From assembly GCF_024679095.1 (NCBI RefSeq), contig NC_066553.1, forward strand, positions 5,803,538-5,867,537: 64,000 nucleotides of DNA. The letters are read 5' to 3'. The translations under genes and the position numbers were made by a program. A model generated the notes under the pieces. It did not search any database. It worked only from the letters and a program-made list of their open reading frames with translations, and was not told where the DNA came from. The DNA comes from Eriocheir sinensis. Taxonomy: Eukaryota; Arthropoda; Malacostraca; Decapoda; Varunidae. This document shows positions 63,978 to 64,000 of this stretch, one piece after another. The stretch's first letter is position 1; every line of letters starts with the position of its first letter.

Positions 63978-64000
63978 CATCCACCAGGCCCCTCAAGAGA

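Overview
This is animal nuclear DNA: three intron-containing protein genes lie in a background of degenerate retrotransposons, SINEs, cut-and-paste transposon remnants and very long dinucleotide arrays. The dense (TA)n, (CA)n and (GA)n tracts, several LINE families present as broken copies, and intermediate protein similarity to vertebrate orthologues suggest an arthropod, most likely a decapod crustacean. That assignment is inference. Nothing bacterial or viral was recognised.

Layout. 1-2690: truncated jockey-like LINE, a (TA)n array and a tRNA-derived SINE. 2.7-8.1 kb: AT-rich DNA without a recognisable gene. 8.3-17.3 kb, minus strand: complete CAB39/MO25 gene with six coding exons (336 codons plus stop). 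Its introns hold a hAT transposon with a perfect 8-bp target duplication, a pair of inverted TTAA-flanked MITEs and an RTE LINE scrap. 17.3-21.1 kb: an old dispersed repeat interrupted by a LINE endonuclease fragment and an 8-bp-TSD MITE. 21.5-23.6 kb: a GC-rich island followed by a seven-unit minisatellite of about 167 bp and a tandem dimer of about 190 bp. 24-35 kb: MITEs, a LINE ORF1 (gag-like) with a CCHC knuckle, SINEs and a nearly full CR1-like reverse-transcriptase region. 35.1-39.9 kb, plus strand: complete ASPDH gene (six coding exons, 275 aa) with a TA-flanked pogo/Tigger-like element and an RTE LINE 3' end in intron 3. 40-47 kb: dispersed repeats and a chimeric head-to-tail LINE. 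47.4-53.5 kb, minus strand: complete Ashwin gene (four coding exons, 220 aa). 53.5-64 kb: SINEs, LINE pieces, two inverted-repeat structures, long microsatellites and one possible terminal exon of an unidentified membrane protein.

The three genes have unrelated roles: CAB39 is a scaffold of the LKB1-STRAD kinase complex, ASPDH is a predicted NAD(P)-dependent L-aspartate dehydrogenase, and Ashwin is a subunit of the metazoan tRNA ligase complex. Nothing suggests an operon or cluster. No wholly new system was found. The most interesting signals are structural: inverted MITEs bracketing two CAB39 exons, microsatellites abutting a CAB39 splice donor, repeated head-to-tail LINE chimeras, SINEs embedded in (CA)n on both sides, a large foldback element at 61 kb, an 80-bp inverted repeat around a (TATG)/(TA) core at 55 kb, and a perfect 32-bp palindrome at 29.6 kb.
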